This document shows, piece by piece, positions 49,828-59,823 of a DNA stretch of 64,000 nucleotides. Under the pieces are notes generated by a model. It was not told where the DNA came from. It did not search any database and saw nothing but the letters and a program-made list of their open reading frames with translations. The translations under genes were made by a program, and so were the position numbers. Numbering within the stretch: position 1 is the first letter of the stretch; every line of letters begins with the position of its first letter. Source of the stretch: Paraspadella gotoi (lineage: Eukaryota > Chaetognatha); NCBI GenBank assembly GCA_051294375.1, contig CM119265.1:8006772-8070771 (forward strand). Reading direction: 5' to 3'.

Positions 49828-49915
49828 AAGCGGTTCCGGTTTCGGAGTGGAAATCGGTATTGGATTGACGTGGAATCGGTGTGGAATTAGTGTGGTTCCG
49901 GTGTGCCAGCGGTGT
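49828..49915 (+). repeat. Degenerate 11-bp tandem repeat, GGNNNCGGTGT type
   Basis: 49872-49915 holds four consecutive 11-base units (GGAATCGGTGT, GGAATTAGTGT, GGTTCCGGTGT, GCCAGCGGTGT). More diverged units extend left to about 49828. Confidence 0.75.
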
Positions 49916-50054
49916 GATCCTTATGAAGTCGGTTTGATATCAGTTTGAATATCCAATTGATGTGACATTTGAATCGAACGATCACGTGATTTCTTTCACA
50001 GACGTCTCGTTGACGCCAGGCAAACGAACGAGTCCACCGCTGCTGCTGCCGCAG

Positions 50055-50193
50055 CTAAAGCCGCCGCCCCCCCTGCTGTTGCTGTTTTAACTTCGTTTCC
50101 ATTTCGACGCCACGAAGGTTCGGGTCACGACGAGAATGCGAAGAGCCGCCGCGTCTCCCTGGGGAAACGCCCACGGTCGCAACAACGTCTCTT

Positions 50194-50235
<42 letters not shown>

Positions 50236-50432
50236 GGTGACTGTTTTTCGAATGTTTTTGTTCCTGTTTCCTCCGTTTTTCGTTGTTTTTCGATGTTCCT
50301 TTCTTCTTCGTCGACTAAGTTGGTTTTCTCGTCGTCGCTGTGGTCGTCGTGGTTGACATCGTCGTCTTCATCGTCGTCGTCGCCGTCGTCACGCCTTCGT
50401 TTCCTCTTGCGGTTTCGACGTTTAAAGTCCAT
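50055..50432 (-). CDS. Candidate 125-codon ORF with basic N-terminus and acidic tracts
   Basis: The frame starts at ATG 50432 in good context (A at -3, G at +4) with an in-frame TAA 15 bases upstream. Residues 1-14 are MDFKRRNRKRKRRR, a strong basic cluster resembling a nuclear-localisation signal. Next come an Asp/Glu-rich segment, a Lys/Glu-rich linker, a run of about 13 Asp encoded by the (CGT)n array at 50193-50237, a Ser/Arg segment and a Gln4 stretch before TAG. Alternating basic and acidic low-complexity tracts are typical of nucleolar or chromatin proteins, but they also arise by chance when (CGT)n and T/C-rich DNA are read on the opposite strand, as at other loci here. A CT array and a 409-N gap lie immediately upstream of the start. 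No named homologue was recognised. Confidence 0.28.
50193..50237. repeat. (CGT)n microsatellite
   Basis: About 14 CGT units, encoding poly-Asp in the minus-strand ORF 50055-50432. Confidence 0.93.
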
Positions 50433-50449
50433 TTTCTTAGACAATTAAG

Positions 50450-50481
<32 letters not shown>

Positions 50482-50890
50482 NNNNNNNNNNNNNNNNNNN
50501 NNNNNNNNNNNNNNNNNNNNNNNNNNNNNNNNNNNNNNNNNNNNNNNNNNNNNNNNNNNNNNNNNNNNNNNNNNNNNNNNNNNNNNNNNNNNNNNNNNNN
50601 NNNNNNNNNNNNNNNNNNNNNNNNNNNNNNNNNNNNNNNNNNNNNNNNNNNNNNNNNNNNNNNNNNNNNNNNNNNNNNNNNNNNNNNNNNNNNNNNNNNN
50701 NNNNNNNNNNNNNNNNNNNNNNNNNNNNNNNNNNNNNNNNNNNNNNNNNNNNNNNNNNNNNNNNNNNNNNNNNNNNNNNNNNNNNNNNNNNNNNNNNNNN
50801 NNNNNNNNNNNNNNNNNNNNNNNNNNNNNNNNNNNNNNNNNNNNNNNNNNNNNNNNNNNNNNNNNNNNNNNNNNNNNNNNNNNNNNNNNN
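50482..50890. other. Assembly gap, 409 N
   Basis: Left flank is CT. The gap hides sequence upstream of the minus-strand ORF at 50055-50432. Confidence 0.99.
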
Positions 50891-51235
50891 TCGCCTTTTT
50901 TTTTTATTTTCGCGGAAATCCCATTAGGAGGCGCGAGAGGCGCTGATCGATCATTTGTCTCAGACGATGGAATCCTTGGAATAACAGAAGAGCAACGACG
51001 GTTTCCCGAGACTCGGACAGGGCGTCGGGTGTTGGGGAGGGAGACTGCGGGAGGGTGAAGGGAGAATCGGAGTCCGGGGTCCGCGTGACCAATTTGGTGA
51101 AAAGGGATGTAGCGGAAAGGCTTCTGTGTACGAGAACCACGACGACGATGATGACGACGACGACAATGACGACGACGAAAAGTATTTCCATATCCTTTTC
51201 GATCCTATCTTTCTCCCTGGAACTCTCCTCTCCAG

Positions 51236-51559
51236 TCAGGGTCTCGAGGAAACGGGAAAAAAAAGTAGGTCAAACTCGGAAGGAAAAAAACTCATTAATC
51301 GGGACCAGATTTGGATTCCGCGTTGCGTTCGGCGTCGCCTGATTTTGACTGAAATACTTACTGTCGCCTGACTGTATTCAGCTTTGATATTTGATTGCAA
51401 TACGTATGATGTGAATCGGTTCAGTAATCTGACAGCCTCTAGGCACCTGACAAGTCGCGTGTCATAATCGTTACAAATGCGACAGACACCTACCTTAGGG
51501 GAAAGGCGTTGACAGTGCTGTGCCAGGACTCCTCTGCCGCAGCAACGCTTTAACTTACA
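51236..51559 (-). CDS. Candidate open segment, cysteine-bearing, non-repetitive
   Basis: This minus-strand frame is not low-complexity. Near its upstream end it reads KRCCGRGVLAQHCQRLSP, followed by VGVCRICNDYDTRLVRC. No ATG heads it. Possible splice donors occur inside (AAG|GTAGGT and ACA|GTAAGT on the minus strand), so only part may be exonic. A good donor-like AAAG|GTAAGT also lies upstream at about 51631-51639 on the same strand. The Cys pairs are suggestive, but I see no complete zinc-finger spacing. Family not recognised; coding is uncertain. Confidence 0.25.
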   Translation of the reverse strand, partial: CKLKRCCGRGVLAQHCQRLSPKVGVCRICNDYDTRLVRCLEAVRLLNRFTSYVLQSNIKAEYSQATVSISVKIRRRRTQRGIQIWSRLMSFFPSEFDLLFFPVSSRP

Positions 51560-51709
51560 CACAAAAAAGTTTTCTATTTTCGGTTTTACTTTTTCAGCTC
51601 ACCGTACCGAAGCTGTAACATATGGTACTTACCTTTCAATTTTCTTTGTTTCCACAACACTTTTTTTATTCACACGCAAACACCCTTGCAACTTTGGACC
51701 TCGATAAAC

Positions 51710-51830
51710 AATCCCCAATTTTCACCTTTGAACTTCCTACTCAACCCACATAAGCTCGACAGATGAAGAATCGCCCGGTCATTACGGCCAGCCACCGTTG
51801 CGATTATTGGTGGATGGTAGGACGCTCTCT
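51710..51830 (+). repeat. Left arm of short inverted repeat
   Basis: The reverse complement matches 53265-53386 with indels. Landmarks here are ATCCCCAATTTTCACCT, GAACTTCCTACT, AGCTCGACAG, GTCATTACGGCCAGCC and CGATTATTGG. Similarity continues outward only to about 51710. Confidence 0.82.
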
Positions 51831-52144
51831 GCGATAACGTAAGCGCTCGCGTTGCAAGAGAAGGGGAAACAGAGGAGAGAGAGAGAGGAGAGGAGAGGAG
51901 GGACGGAGAGAGAGAGACAGAGAGACGAGAAAAGAGGGGGAGAGGCCCGAGAGCCCGAGAATCGGAGCGAGGAGGAGAGCGGGAGGAGAGAAAGAGAGAG
52001 AGAGAGGAGGAAGGGAGGAGAGGAGAGAGAGAGGGACGGAGAGGGAGAGGGGAAGGGGGAGAGAGAGGAGGGGGAGGAAATATAAATTCTCAAAAAGTTA
52101 GATCTTAATAATAAACCCCGGTATACCGTTATTTATACTCATCT

Positions 52145-52150
52145 TTTATT
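52145..52150 (-). promoter_or_regulatory. Candidate poly(A) signal AATAAA
   Basis: AATAAA on the minus strand (TTTATT on plus), about 136 bases downstream of the stop codon of the candidate exon at 52286-52402. The hexamer is common in AT-rich DNA, so the call rests on its position and orientation. Confidence 0.35.
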
Positions 52151-52285
52151 TAATTTGTAGTTAAAAACAAACAACGCGCCGTGTCTTCTTTAATTCGATT
52201 GAAACCAAAGGAAAACAGCGCAATCAAACCAAAAAAAATGAAGCAGAAAAGGAGGAATCTGTTGTGATTCACTTGACACACGGCC

Positions 52286-52402
52286 TTAAGGAGGCTGCGG
52301 TCTCCCCGCCCGCCGCCGCCGCCCGCCGCCGCCGGCTGCGGGCCCGGACGGTTTCTTAGCTTCCAACTGTTGCCTCCGCCTTCGTCGGAAGTTCAAATCA
52401 GC
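52286..52402 (-). CDS. Candidate 3'-terminal exon encoding a basic, Gly/Arg-rich C-terminus
   Basis: On the minus strand an acceptor (CAATTTTGTTCCAG) ends at 52403 and is followed by 38 codons and TAA. The peptide starts ADLNFRRRRRQQLEAKKPSG, continues through an alanine/glycine run and an Arg4 run, and ends GRPQPP. About 136 bases past the stop, AATAAA occurs on the same strand (plus-strand 52145-52150), in AT-rich DNA as expected for a poly(A) region. Acceptor, open frame, stop and poly(A) signal in the right order make this one of the best-supported exon calls here. The basic cluster could be a nuclear-localisation or nucleic-acid-binding tail, but that is inference. The open frame continues upstream through a GC-rich stretch to 52645, which I take to be intron or an alternative exon. 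Family not recognised. Confidence 0.45.
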   Translation of the reverse strand, partial: ADLNFRRRRRQQLEAKKPSGPAAGGGGRRRRAGRPQPP

Positions 52403-53264
52403 CTGGAACAAAATTGACGCGAGGGGGCGACTCGAGGCCGTAAGCGCGACGGCCGAATGTGGGCGGGGCCATCCAGGGCGGGACCAGTGGGCGGCGTGGG
52501 AAAACCGCGAAGTTGCGGGCGCAAAATCAGAGTGGGGTCTACGTGGTGTTCTTTCTGGGATGGGATGGATTGGGTTTTCGTCCAGTACTGCACCGGCCCG
52601 CAGCCGGGAAAGCTGGGGGAATAAAACGCGAAAAAAATGAGGCATTCAAAAATATAAACACGTTTTTGCGTCGGCGGTAACCGAAGGAACGTAAGGGGAC
52701 GCGAACGGGGTCGCCATGCGGACGACGACGACGACTGACGGACTACAGGTCGCCAGGACTACATCTTTCTTTCGTGCAGGCAATTAAAAAAACGTTATTT
52801 CGTCAGGCGAGCGAAGAAGCTTCGTTTTTTGAGGAGAGGGGGGGGGTAGGGGGTAGGAAGACGGAGGAAACGAGAGAAGCGACTTTCGAGGGAGGGCGGG
52901 AAATTGGGGTGGGGAAAAGAGACAGAATGGAAGCGAAGTTGATTGGAAAATATAATCTATGTTTTCCTTATTAAAACCTTGAAGCAACTTGTGTAAGTGA
53001 GGAAGCGGACGTACGGCAGGATTAAGGCATGAGAAGCGGAAGGCAGAGAGATGAGAAGGATGGAACGGGAAAACTACAGGACGAATGAGAAGATGCGGGC
53101 GACGGGACGGAGCAGTACAATGCCGGAGACTGGCCCGCTGCCTCATAACGTTTGATTACAATCAAAAAAAGAGAGAGGAGAGAGAGAGAGAGAGAGGAGA
53201 AGGAGAGAGGAGAGAGAGGGATGGAGGAGAGGAGACGAGAGATGAGAGAGAGAGGAGAGAGAGC

Positions 53265-53386
53265 GTTTCCTTTACCTCCCAATAATCGCCAACGGTGCGG
53301 CTGGCCGTAATGACGGGCGGATCTTTCATGCTGTCGAGCTTTTATTGTGGTGTTGCAGTAGGAAGTTCAAGGTGAAATTGGGGATT
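53265..53386 (-). repeat. Right arm of short inverted repeat, ending near a 25-N gap
   Basis: Partner of 51710-51830. It carries CCAATAATCGCC, GGCTGGCCGTAATGAC, CTGTCGAGCTT, AGTAGGAAGTTC and GGTGAAATTGGGGATT, and stops about 15 bases before the gap at 53401. GA-rich DNA borders both arms internally (51850-52075 and 53169-53265). Confidence 0.82.
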
Positions 53387-53400
53387 CCGAATCTCTCTCT

Positions 53401-53425
53401 NNNNNNNNNNNNNNNNNNNNNNNNN
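53401..53425. other. Assembly gap, exactly 25 N
   Basis: Left flank is a short CT run just past the inverted arm 53265-53386; right flank is a CG alternation. Confidence 0.99.
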
Positions 53426-53991
53426 CGCGCGCGCGCGATTTCTCCTCTCCATGAAAAAAAAATAATATCTGAAGGAGGCCAAAAGTTAAACGAAATTCCT
53501 ATTTTTCTGTTTTCCTTATTTTTTTCTTTTTTTTTATCTCTTTTATTCTTTTTTTCTATTTTTAATCCTATTTTTTGTTGTTGCCTGACAAGCCGAACCA
53601 GCAGGACGCTAATACGCTTCTATTCATTTTTTTTATCCAATTTCTTTTTTTTTTAATAGAATATCCAATTTAAAAAAAAATATTTATCGGTTGTTTTTTA
53701 ACTTTTTTTTTATTCAGTCAAAGAAGAAGTCGCGTGCAGGCGCCTTTCGTCGAGGGGAGTTCGTTGAGGGCGAGGCAACGTGGCGCTGCGTGACGCTGCG
53801 CTAGTCTGCGTAACGCTTTGTGACTCTTTGTACTCCGCTCGGCTAGCATGACGCTAAGTACTGGATTGCCTAGTTAGCCTTGCTCCACCCTTATTCAGTA
53901 TTTGAGCTCATCGTCGCGCTCTTTGACTAAACTTGAATTCGAACACGTTCGCTCCGCGTGACATTTAATAACCCGCTGTGATTGGTTGGCG

Positions 53992-54252
53992 TTAGTTGGC
54001 GCCGCGATCGCCCGAGATTGCCTTCCTTGGCGATTGGCCCGGCCCTGGTCGCGACGTTTGGCGCGGCGTTTGGCGCGGCGTTGACGTCGGAGCCGGCGGT
54101 GGCGGCGGCGTCGAGACTCTAAATTGAATTAACGCCGCATCCTCGTCTTTTTTTATAAAATCAGCTCTCGTCTTAATCCGAGGGCGCTTTCCCCGGCTGC
54201 CGACGCTCGCTGCCACGCCGCCGCCGCAGCTCAAGCCCGCCGACGCCGCCTC
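53992..54252 (-). CDS. Candidate coding segment, basic N-terminal half and Pro/Thr-rich C-terminal half
   Basis: A minus-strand open frame of about 87 codons follows a TAG just upstream and has no ATG, so if coding it is an internal or 3' exon or a non-AUG reading. It reads GKRPRIKTRADFIKKDED in its first half. It then passes through a Pro5 run into two exact 12-base in-frame repeats encoding TPRQ and ends SGDRGAN before TAA. A repeat unit divisible by three and a diverse basic/acidic first half favour coding. ATTAAA, a variant poly(A) signal, lies about 23 bases past the stop. Against it, the region is CpG-rich, where open frames are frequent by chance, and no strong acceptor was seen. Family not recognised. 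Confidence 0.3.
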   Translation of the reverse strand, partial: EAASAGLSCGGGVAASVGSRGKRPRIKTRADFIKKDEDAALIQFRVSTPPPPPAPTSTPRQTPRQTSRPGPGQSPRKAISGDRGAN

Positions 54253-54487
54253 CGGCGCTCCCTAGTGGCTCTTTATCGGCAATCTCTCGTCGTCGACTCA
54301 ACTTCATTCCAATGGGTTCTTTTCAGAAAAAAAGAAAACTTGTTTTTTTTATAAAAAGAAAAGAGAAAAAAATGGAATTAAGTGGAGGAACACTGCAGAT
54401 GGCAGTGATGAAGGGAGGAAAAAGGAAAACAAAAAGAAAGAAAAGAAAAGAAGAAGGAAAGGGTGATAGTGGATCAGAGTGGAGCGT

Positions 54488-54647
54488 GGCATTGGTTCCA
54501 TCAGTGACTATTTATGCCATCGGTGACTTTAAATCCATTGGTGCCATTAGTTCCAATTTTTGACATCAGGTGCATGTTTGCCATTGGTGCCATTAGTTCC
54601 ATCATTGCCATCAGTTTCATCAGCGCAATCAGTTGCCATTAGTAAAC
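54488..54647 (+). repeat. Degenerate short tandem repeat, CCATTGGTG / CCATCAGT type
   Basis: CCATCAGTGAC, GCCATCGGTGAC, CCATTGGTGCCATTAGTTCC (twice), CCATCATTGCCATCAG and related 9-12 base units follow one another. The array precedes the 31-bp minisatellite by ~180 bases. Confidence 0.75.
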
Positions 54648-54830
54648 GCATTATTCCATTGTCGACTGTACTTTTTATCCTTCGTACTTCATTTTTCCAA
54701 AGTCGTTAAACTACGAGTCGAATGTTCTTTTTTTTTCTTCCGCCGTATCGCGTTCCGATTCGATTCACCGCCTCCAGAGGGCATCCAACGCCGCCTCCCG
54801 CCATCGCGCCGTCTGATTTTTATCGAGTTT

Positions 54831-55057
54831 CCCTTTTAACCCAATCCCGTTTTCCATTTTTCCTTTTTAACGCAATCCCGTTTTCCATTTTTCCCTTTTA
54901 ACCCAATCCCGTTTTCCATTTTTCCCTTTTAACCCAATCCCGTTTTCCATATTTCCCTTTTAACCTAATCCCGTTTTCCATTTTTCTTTTTTAACCCAAT
55001 CCAGTTTTCCATTTTTCCCTTTTAACCCAAGTCCGTTTTCCATTTTTTCCTTTTAAC
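54831..55057 (+). repeat. 31-bp minisatellite, about seven copies
   Basis: Unit AACCCAATCCCGTTTTCCAT followed by TTTTCCCTTTT, repeated with few substitutions (AACGCAATCC, AACCTAATCC, CCAAGTCCG variants). It ends where TTTTAACAATTTC begins. Confidence 0.95.
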
Positions 55058-56425
55058 AATTTCTCGTCACAAATTCAAATCATCAACGAGAGCTACCAAC
55101 GCCGACAGTTGGCGCCACTCCAACCACGACAACGCCACGCCCATCGTCGACTCTCGCCCGACGTCATCACCTCGGATTAGCGTCGACGTAGATAATTCGT
55201 CCTTCTCTTAAATATCGATCGCCGTCGTAGTCAATCCTAATGTCGGATCCTCTTTTGATTTATATTGAAAAAATCTAAACGAGGAATAGCGAATCGCTCG
55301 TGCGGTTGGGAAGCGAAGAGAACTGACCAGACGTTCTTTCGCTTTAGTCTAAGTCTTTGGCTCAAAATGTTCGCGCTTTTCTTCGGCTTGACCTTGGCGC
55401 TCACTCTCTCTCTCTCTCCCTCTCTCTCTCTCTCTCTCCTTCAATATGCTTATATCGAGACTTTCCTTTCTATAGAATATTTGTCCCCAGCACTTGGTAA
55501 AAAAAAGTTTTCACATTCCTTTTTCGGTCGATTTTTTTTTTCCTCTTCTCTTTTTTCCTTCTTCCTTTNNNNNNNNNNNNNNNNNNNNNNNNNTTCCCTT
55601 TCTCCCCTTTTCTCCCTCATTCGACCAAAAATTCCTACTACACACCACGTTTCTGAAAAAGGAAAGAACCAATACATTCCTGCCCGACATCGCGTGTCAG
55701 CCTGCGCAACATCTGGCCAACGTTGGATAGCCACACAGTATACAAAGAGAAACGAACAAGTAAAATGAAAAAGAAATCAAGAAAAAAAAGTTATGAAAAA
55801 AAAAATGATAAAAACGTAAAAATATAAAAAAGGTTATAAACAAGAAACAAAGATAAAACAAAAACCGAGGAAAAGAAGTAAAAAAAAAATGCAATGAAAA
55901 GGAAGAAACGGGGGCTCTGAAAAGATAAAAGGAAATGAATTTGAGGCCGAAATAACAACAGAACAAGTTGGGGGGAGATAGGGGGCGGAGGGCACGAGAG
56001 GAAGGCCCGGGAGGGTGGGCGGATGCCGCCGAAAAAAAATACGATTAAAAAAGAAGGCGGAATGCGCGGAACGAAAGAGAATTCTGTGGCTCCTTTTTTC
56101 TCCAAGAGTTCCCATTTCTGTTGTTAATTACCAAAATTTAATTTTAACCTTGAATAATTAAATTTATAATTATATTTTTTAACTCTATTAAACGCAATCC
56201 TTAAACACCTAATCCTCAACTCAGTTTAACCCAAACAACTGGTCCCACAGCCCTCCGAATACCCAAACCCGAGTCCTTAATCACTAAACCTAATCCCCTA
56301 TCCCCAATCCTGATAAACTTACACCTCTTGACCTCCAATTCTCTAACCAGAAGATGACTTAACCTTATTTCCGGATTAAGATAAAAACCGGGTGCAACGT
56401 ACTTGAGGGCGAAATATGGTCGAAT
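55058..56425. other. No gene recognised
   Basis: Mixed, with a CT run at 55403-55440 and A-rich DNA at 55740-55920. 56200-56400 has a loose CCTAATCC/CCCAAACCC-type composition. Confidence 0.4.
55569..55593. other. Assembly gap, exactly 25 N
   Basis: Flanks are T/C-rich. Confidence 0.99.
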
Positions 56426-56983
56426 TTGATTTTTGAGAAGAGAAAAAAAAGAAAAAGACACGAATTCGCGATGACGAAGAAAGAGAGAGGAGAGAGAAAA
56501 AAAAGAAAAGACAAGTGGGGGGAGCTACCGGGGGGTTTGAGGAAAGAGGAAGTGAATTGCGGAGGAGAGAAAATGGCGGTTTTGAGAATCGAGGTGATGA
56601 TAAAGAAGAAAAAAAAGATTTATAGGGTGCATTTAGAAAAGAAAGAAAAAAGGAAAAAAGAAAAACAGAAAATGGGGATTTTAAAGGCGGAAAAAAGAAA
56701 GAGAAAGGACGATATGGGCAGGGAATGTCGTAGCGACAGAAAGAGGAAATTTTTTTTTTATATTTTTTTAAACGAGGATCGGCGTTTTGGACAAACGACG
56801 ACGACGACGACGACGATAAATTGCAGGAAACGACGACGACGACGACGACGGAATCTTCGACTCCGAACTGACGTCAACGACGATGAAGAGGAGTACGAAT
56901 ATTCCGTTGCGAACGATCGTAACGGAATTAGAATGGAGACGATAATGATCGAGACGAGTGCTGCTTGTCGAAGCTGCTGTTAA
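56426..56983 (+). CDS. Weak ORF, Lys/Arg-rich, probably a by-product of purine-rich DNA
   Basis: 185 codons from ATG 56426 to a TAA at 56981-56983. The first two thirds is Lys/Arg/Glu-rich and follows from A/G-rich sequence. A (GAC)n array at 56798-56850 then gives Thr and Arg runs. The last ~40 residues (including DVNDDEEEYEYSV) look more ordinary. It is one of the longest gap-free frames that is not a CT/GA array, but no domain or splice context supports it. Confidence 0.15.
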   Translation: MIFEKRKKRKRHEFAMTKKERGERKKRKDKWGELPGGLRKEEVNCGGEKMAVLRIEVMIKKKKKIYRVHLEKKEKRKKEKQKMGILKAEKRKRKDDMGRECRSDRKRKFFFYIFLNEDRRFGQTTTTTTTINCRKRRRRRRRNLRLRTDVNDDEEEYEYSVANDRNGIRMETIMIETSAACRSCC

Positions 56984-57299
56984 AGGCATGACGATGGCTG
57001 AAGAAGGTTGCTGTTTGAAGCGGCTGCCATAAAACGATGGAGTTGTCGACGCTGTTGTTGCGGATGATGGGGTACTTTGGATGATGAAATGATTCAAGAT
57101 GGAAAACCAAAGATGCGTGATTGATGTAACCGGCGATGTCTTATAATCAAGAGTTCTTGACATTATTCTTATTACTTATTCTTACTCAAAATATAACTTA
57201 CTTTACCTACAGTTTACTTCTTTTACATCCTTCTCCTTTTCCGCGTTCCATCTCTCTCTTCGCATTTCCTCTATGTTAATTCACCTCTCTTCTTTCCTC

Positions 57300-57755
57300 C
57301 ACTCTCCTACCTCCCTTTTCTTTCTCCCCCCTTTCTCTCTCCCACCCATCCCATTTCTCCTTTAGTATCTCCCCCTTTCTCTCCCCCCCCCACCATTATT
57401 CCTTTTCTCCCCCTTTCTCCTCTCCCCCCACCCATTTCCTATTTCTCCCCCTCTCTCTCCTCCCGCCCCCACCCATTTTTCCTTTCTCCCCCTTTCTCTC
57501 TGCGCCCCCCACCATTTTCGCTTTCCTCCCCCTTTCTCTCTCCCCACCCATTTCCTTTTCTCCCCTCTCTCTCCCCCCACCATTTTCCTTTTCTTCCCCT
57601 TTCTCTCTCCCCACCCCTTTTTCTTTTTACTCCCCCCTGACCTCTTCTCTCTCCCCTCCCATCCCATTTCCTTTTCTCCCCCTTCTCGTCTCCCCCCCCA
57701 CCATTTTCCTTTCCTCCCCCTTTCTCTCTCTCCCCACCCTTTTCCTTTCCTGCTC
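57300..57755 (+). repeat. C/T-rich minisatellite, ~35-40 bp unit
   Basis: Roughly a dozen degenerate units of the form CCCCCACCATTTTCC, TTTCTCCCCC, TTTCTCTCTC. Poly-C runs of 6-9 occur in most units, making the minus strand G-rich and potentially G4-forming. Confidence 0.85.
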
Positions 57756-58112
57756 TGACTCCGTCTCCCACTCTTTCCGGCTCGCTCGCTCGCTCCAAGG
57801 GACTTTCACAAACCCATTTGTATTTGTCATTTTGAAAAGAAAAGAATTTCCTTCTTTCCTAGTTTGACCCTGGCACTGTCCGAGAGAGGAAAAAAAGGGA
57901 AAGATATTTCTTTTCCTTGTTTCCCTTAATTTTTCTTCTTTTCCTTGTTATTTTTTTTTCTTTTTCATATTTTCCCCGATTTCTTAGAAATGCTTCTTTT
58001 TCTTCTTCCTCTGTCTCTGCCAAAAAAATCAATGAACTCGAACCAGATGTAGTACTTTTCTTCTTCTTCTTTCCTTTTCCTCCTCATGCCCTTCATTGCC
58101 CCCTTTCTGCTC

Positions 58113-58695
58113 NNNNNNNNNNNNNNNNNNNNNNNNNNNNNNNNNNNNNNNNNNNNNNNNNNNNNNNNNNNNNNNNNNNNNNNNNNNNNNNNNNNNNNNN
58201 NNNNNNNNNNNNNNNNNNNNNNNNNNNNNNNNNNNNNNNNNNNNNNNNNNNNNNNNNNNNNNNNNNNNNNNNNNNNNNNNNNNNNNNNNNNNNNNNNNNN
58301 NNNNNNNNNNNNNNNNNNNNNNNNNNNNNNNNNNNNNNNNNNNNNNNNNNNNNNNNNNNNNNNNNNNNNNNNNNNNNNNNNNNNNNNNNNNNNNNNNNNN
58401 NNNNNNNNNNNNNNNNNNNNNNNNNNNNNNNNNNNNNNNNNNNNNNNNNNNNNNNNNNNNNNNNNNNNNNNNNNNNNNNNNNNNNNNNNNNNNNNNNNNN
58501 NNNNNNNNNNNNNNNNNNNNNNNNNNNNNNNNNNNNNNNNNNNNNNNNNNNNNNNNNNNNNNNNNNNNNNNNNNNNNNNNNNNNNNNNNNNNNNNNNNNN
58601 NNNNNNNNNNNNNNNNNNNNNNNNNNNNNNNNNNNNNNNNNNNNNNNNNNNNNNNNNNNNNNNNNNNNNNNNNNNNNNNNNNNNNNNNNNNNNNN
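58113..58695. other. Assembly gap, 583 N
   Basis: Right flank is CT. Confidence 0.99.
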
Positions 58696-58726
<31 letters not shown>

Positions 58727-58843
58727 AAAGTTCAAACATCGGATTTTGATGAGAAGTTGAGAAGCGGAGAAACGAGGAACTCAATTCGAAATTCATATTT
58801 CGAAATTAAGCAAATAGAATTTTTTTTTCAATCGAGAAAATAA

Positions 58844-59169
58844 CAATTACTTCGGTTTTATTTTCTTTTTTTTTTTGTTTAAACAAGTTAATAAAACCAA
58901 ATCAAAGATTATAGTTTAAAAAAAAAACATAACCGATTAATCTTTAAACTCATCAGACTTTCGAAGGTTTAATAAGAAAATAAATCTGTCTTCGCAATGA
59001 TTATAAAACAATTTCTGTCTCAGATTTTTTTTTTAAATTACTGGAATTGAAAAAAAAATATATTTTTTTAAGAAAGTTGATAAATCTCGAATCGACAATT
59101 GGGAACAAATGGCGAGCCAAAGATGACAATGAGAGATAATTAAAGTCAGACACGCATTCTCTTACCCTT

Positions 59170-59201
<32 letters not shown>

Positions 59202-59823
59202 NNNNNNNNNNNNNNNNNNNNNNNNNNNNNNNNNNNNNNNNNNNNNNNNNNNNNNNNNNNNNNNNNNNNNNNNNNNNNNNNNNNNNNNNNNNNNNNNNNN
59301 NNNNNNNNNNNNNNNNNNNNNNNNNNNNNNNNNNNNNNNNNNNNNNNNNNNNNNNNNNNNNNNNNNNNNNNNNNNNNNNNNNNNNNNNNNNNNNNNNNNN
59401 NNNNNNNNNNNNNNNNNNNNNNNNNNNNNNNNNNNCTGTTTCTGTTCCGCATTCTTTTTTTTTCTTCCTAAAACTCATATTTTTTTCTTTAGTTTAGAAG
59501 GAAATCATAAAAGGCTTTTTATTGTTTTTCTTCTATCTCCGTCTTTCGCGTTACATTTTAATTCGAATTATTCTTATCTTTATCCTATTACATTCGTAAA
59601 TATCTTCCGTGTCTTTTAAATTAAGAAAGTAATAATCGGCGATTAAAAAAGCAAAAAAGAAATTTAAAAAGTAAAAATCAGTGACGTCATCATCGCTATT
59701 TTGTCGTAAATCGTCAATCAGTTTCGGACCGAAAAAAAAAACAACCAAAAAAGTCTGAGGCTCGGCCGTCCAACTTATTTGACCATCGGAAGGAAAACAA
59801 AAGAGGAGAAAAATGCCCGTAGG

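Noticed and set aside
56200-56340. CCTAATCC / CCCAAACCC-type stretch, considered as interstitial telomeric repeat
   Set aside because: No regular period and no tandem TTAGG or TTAGGG units.
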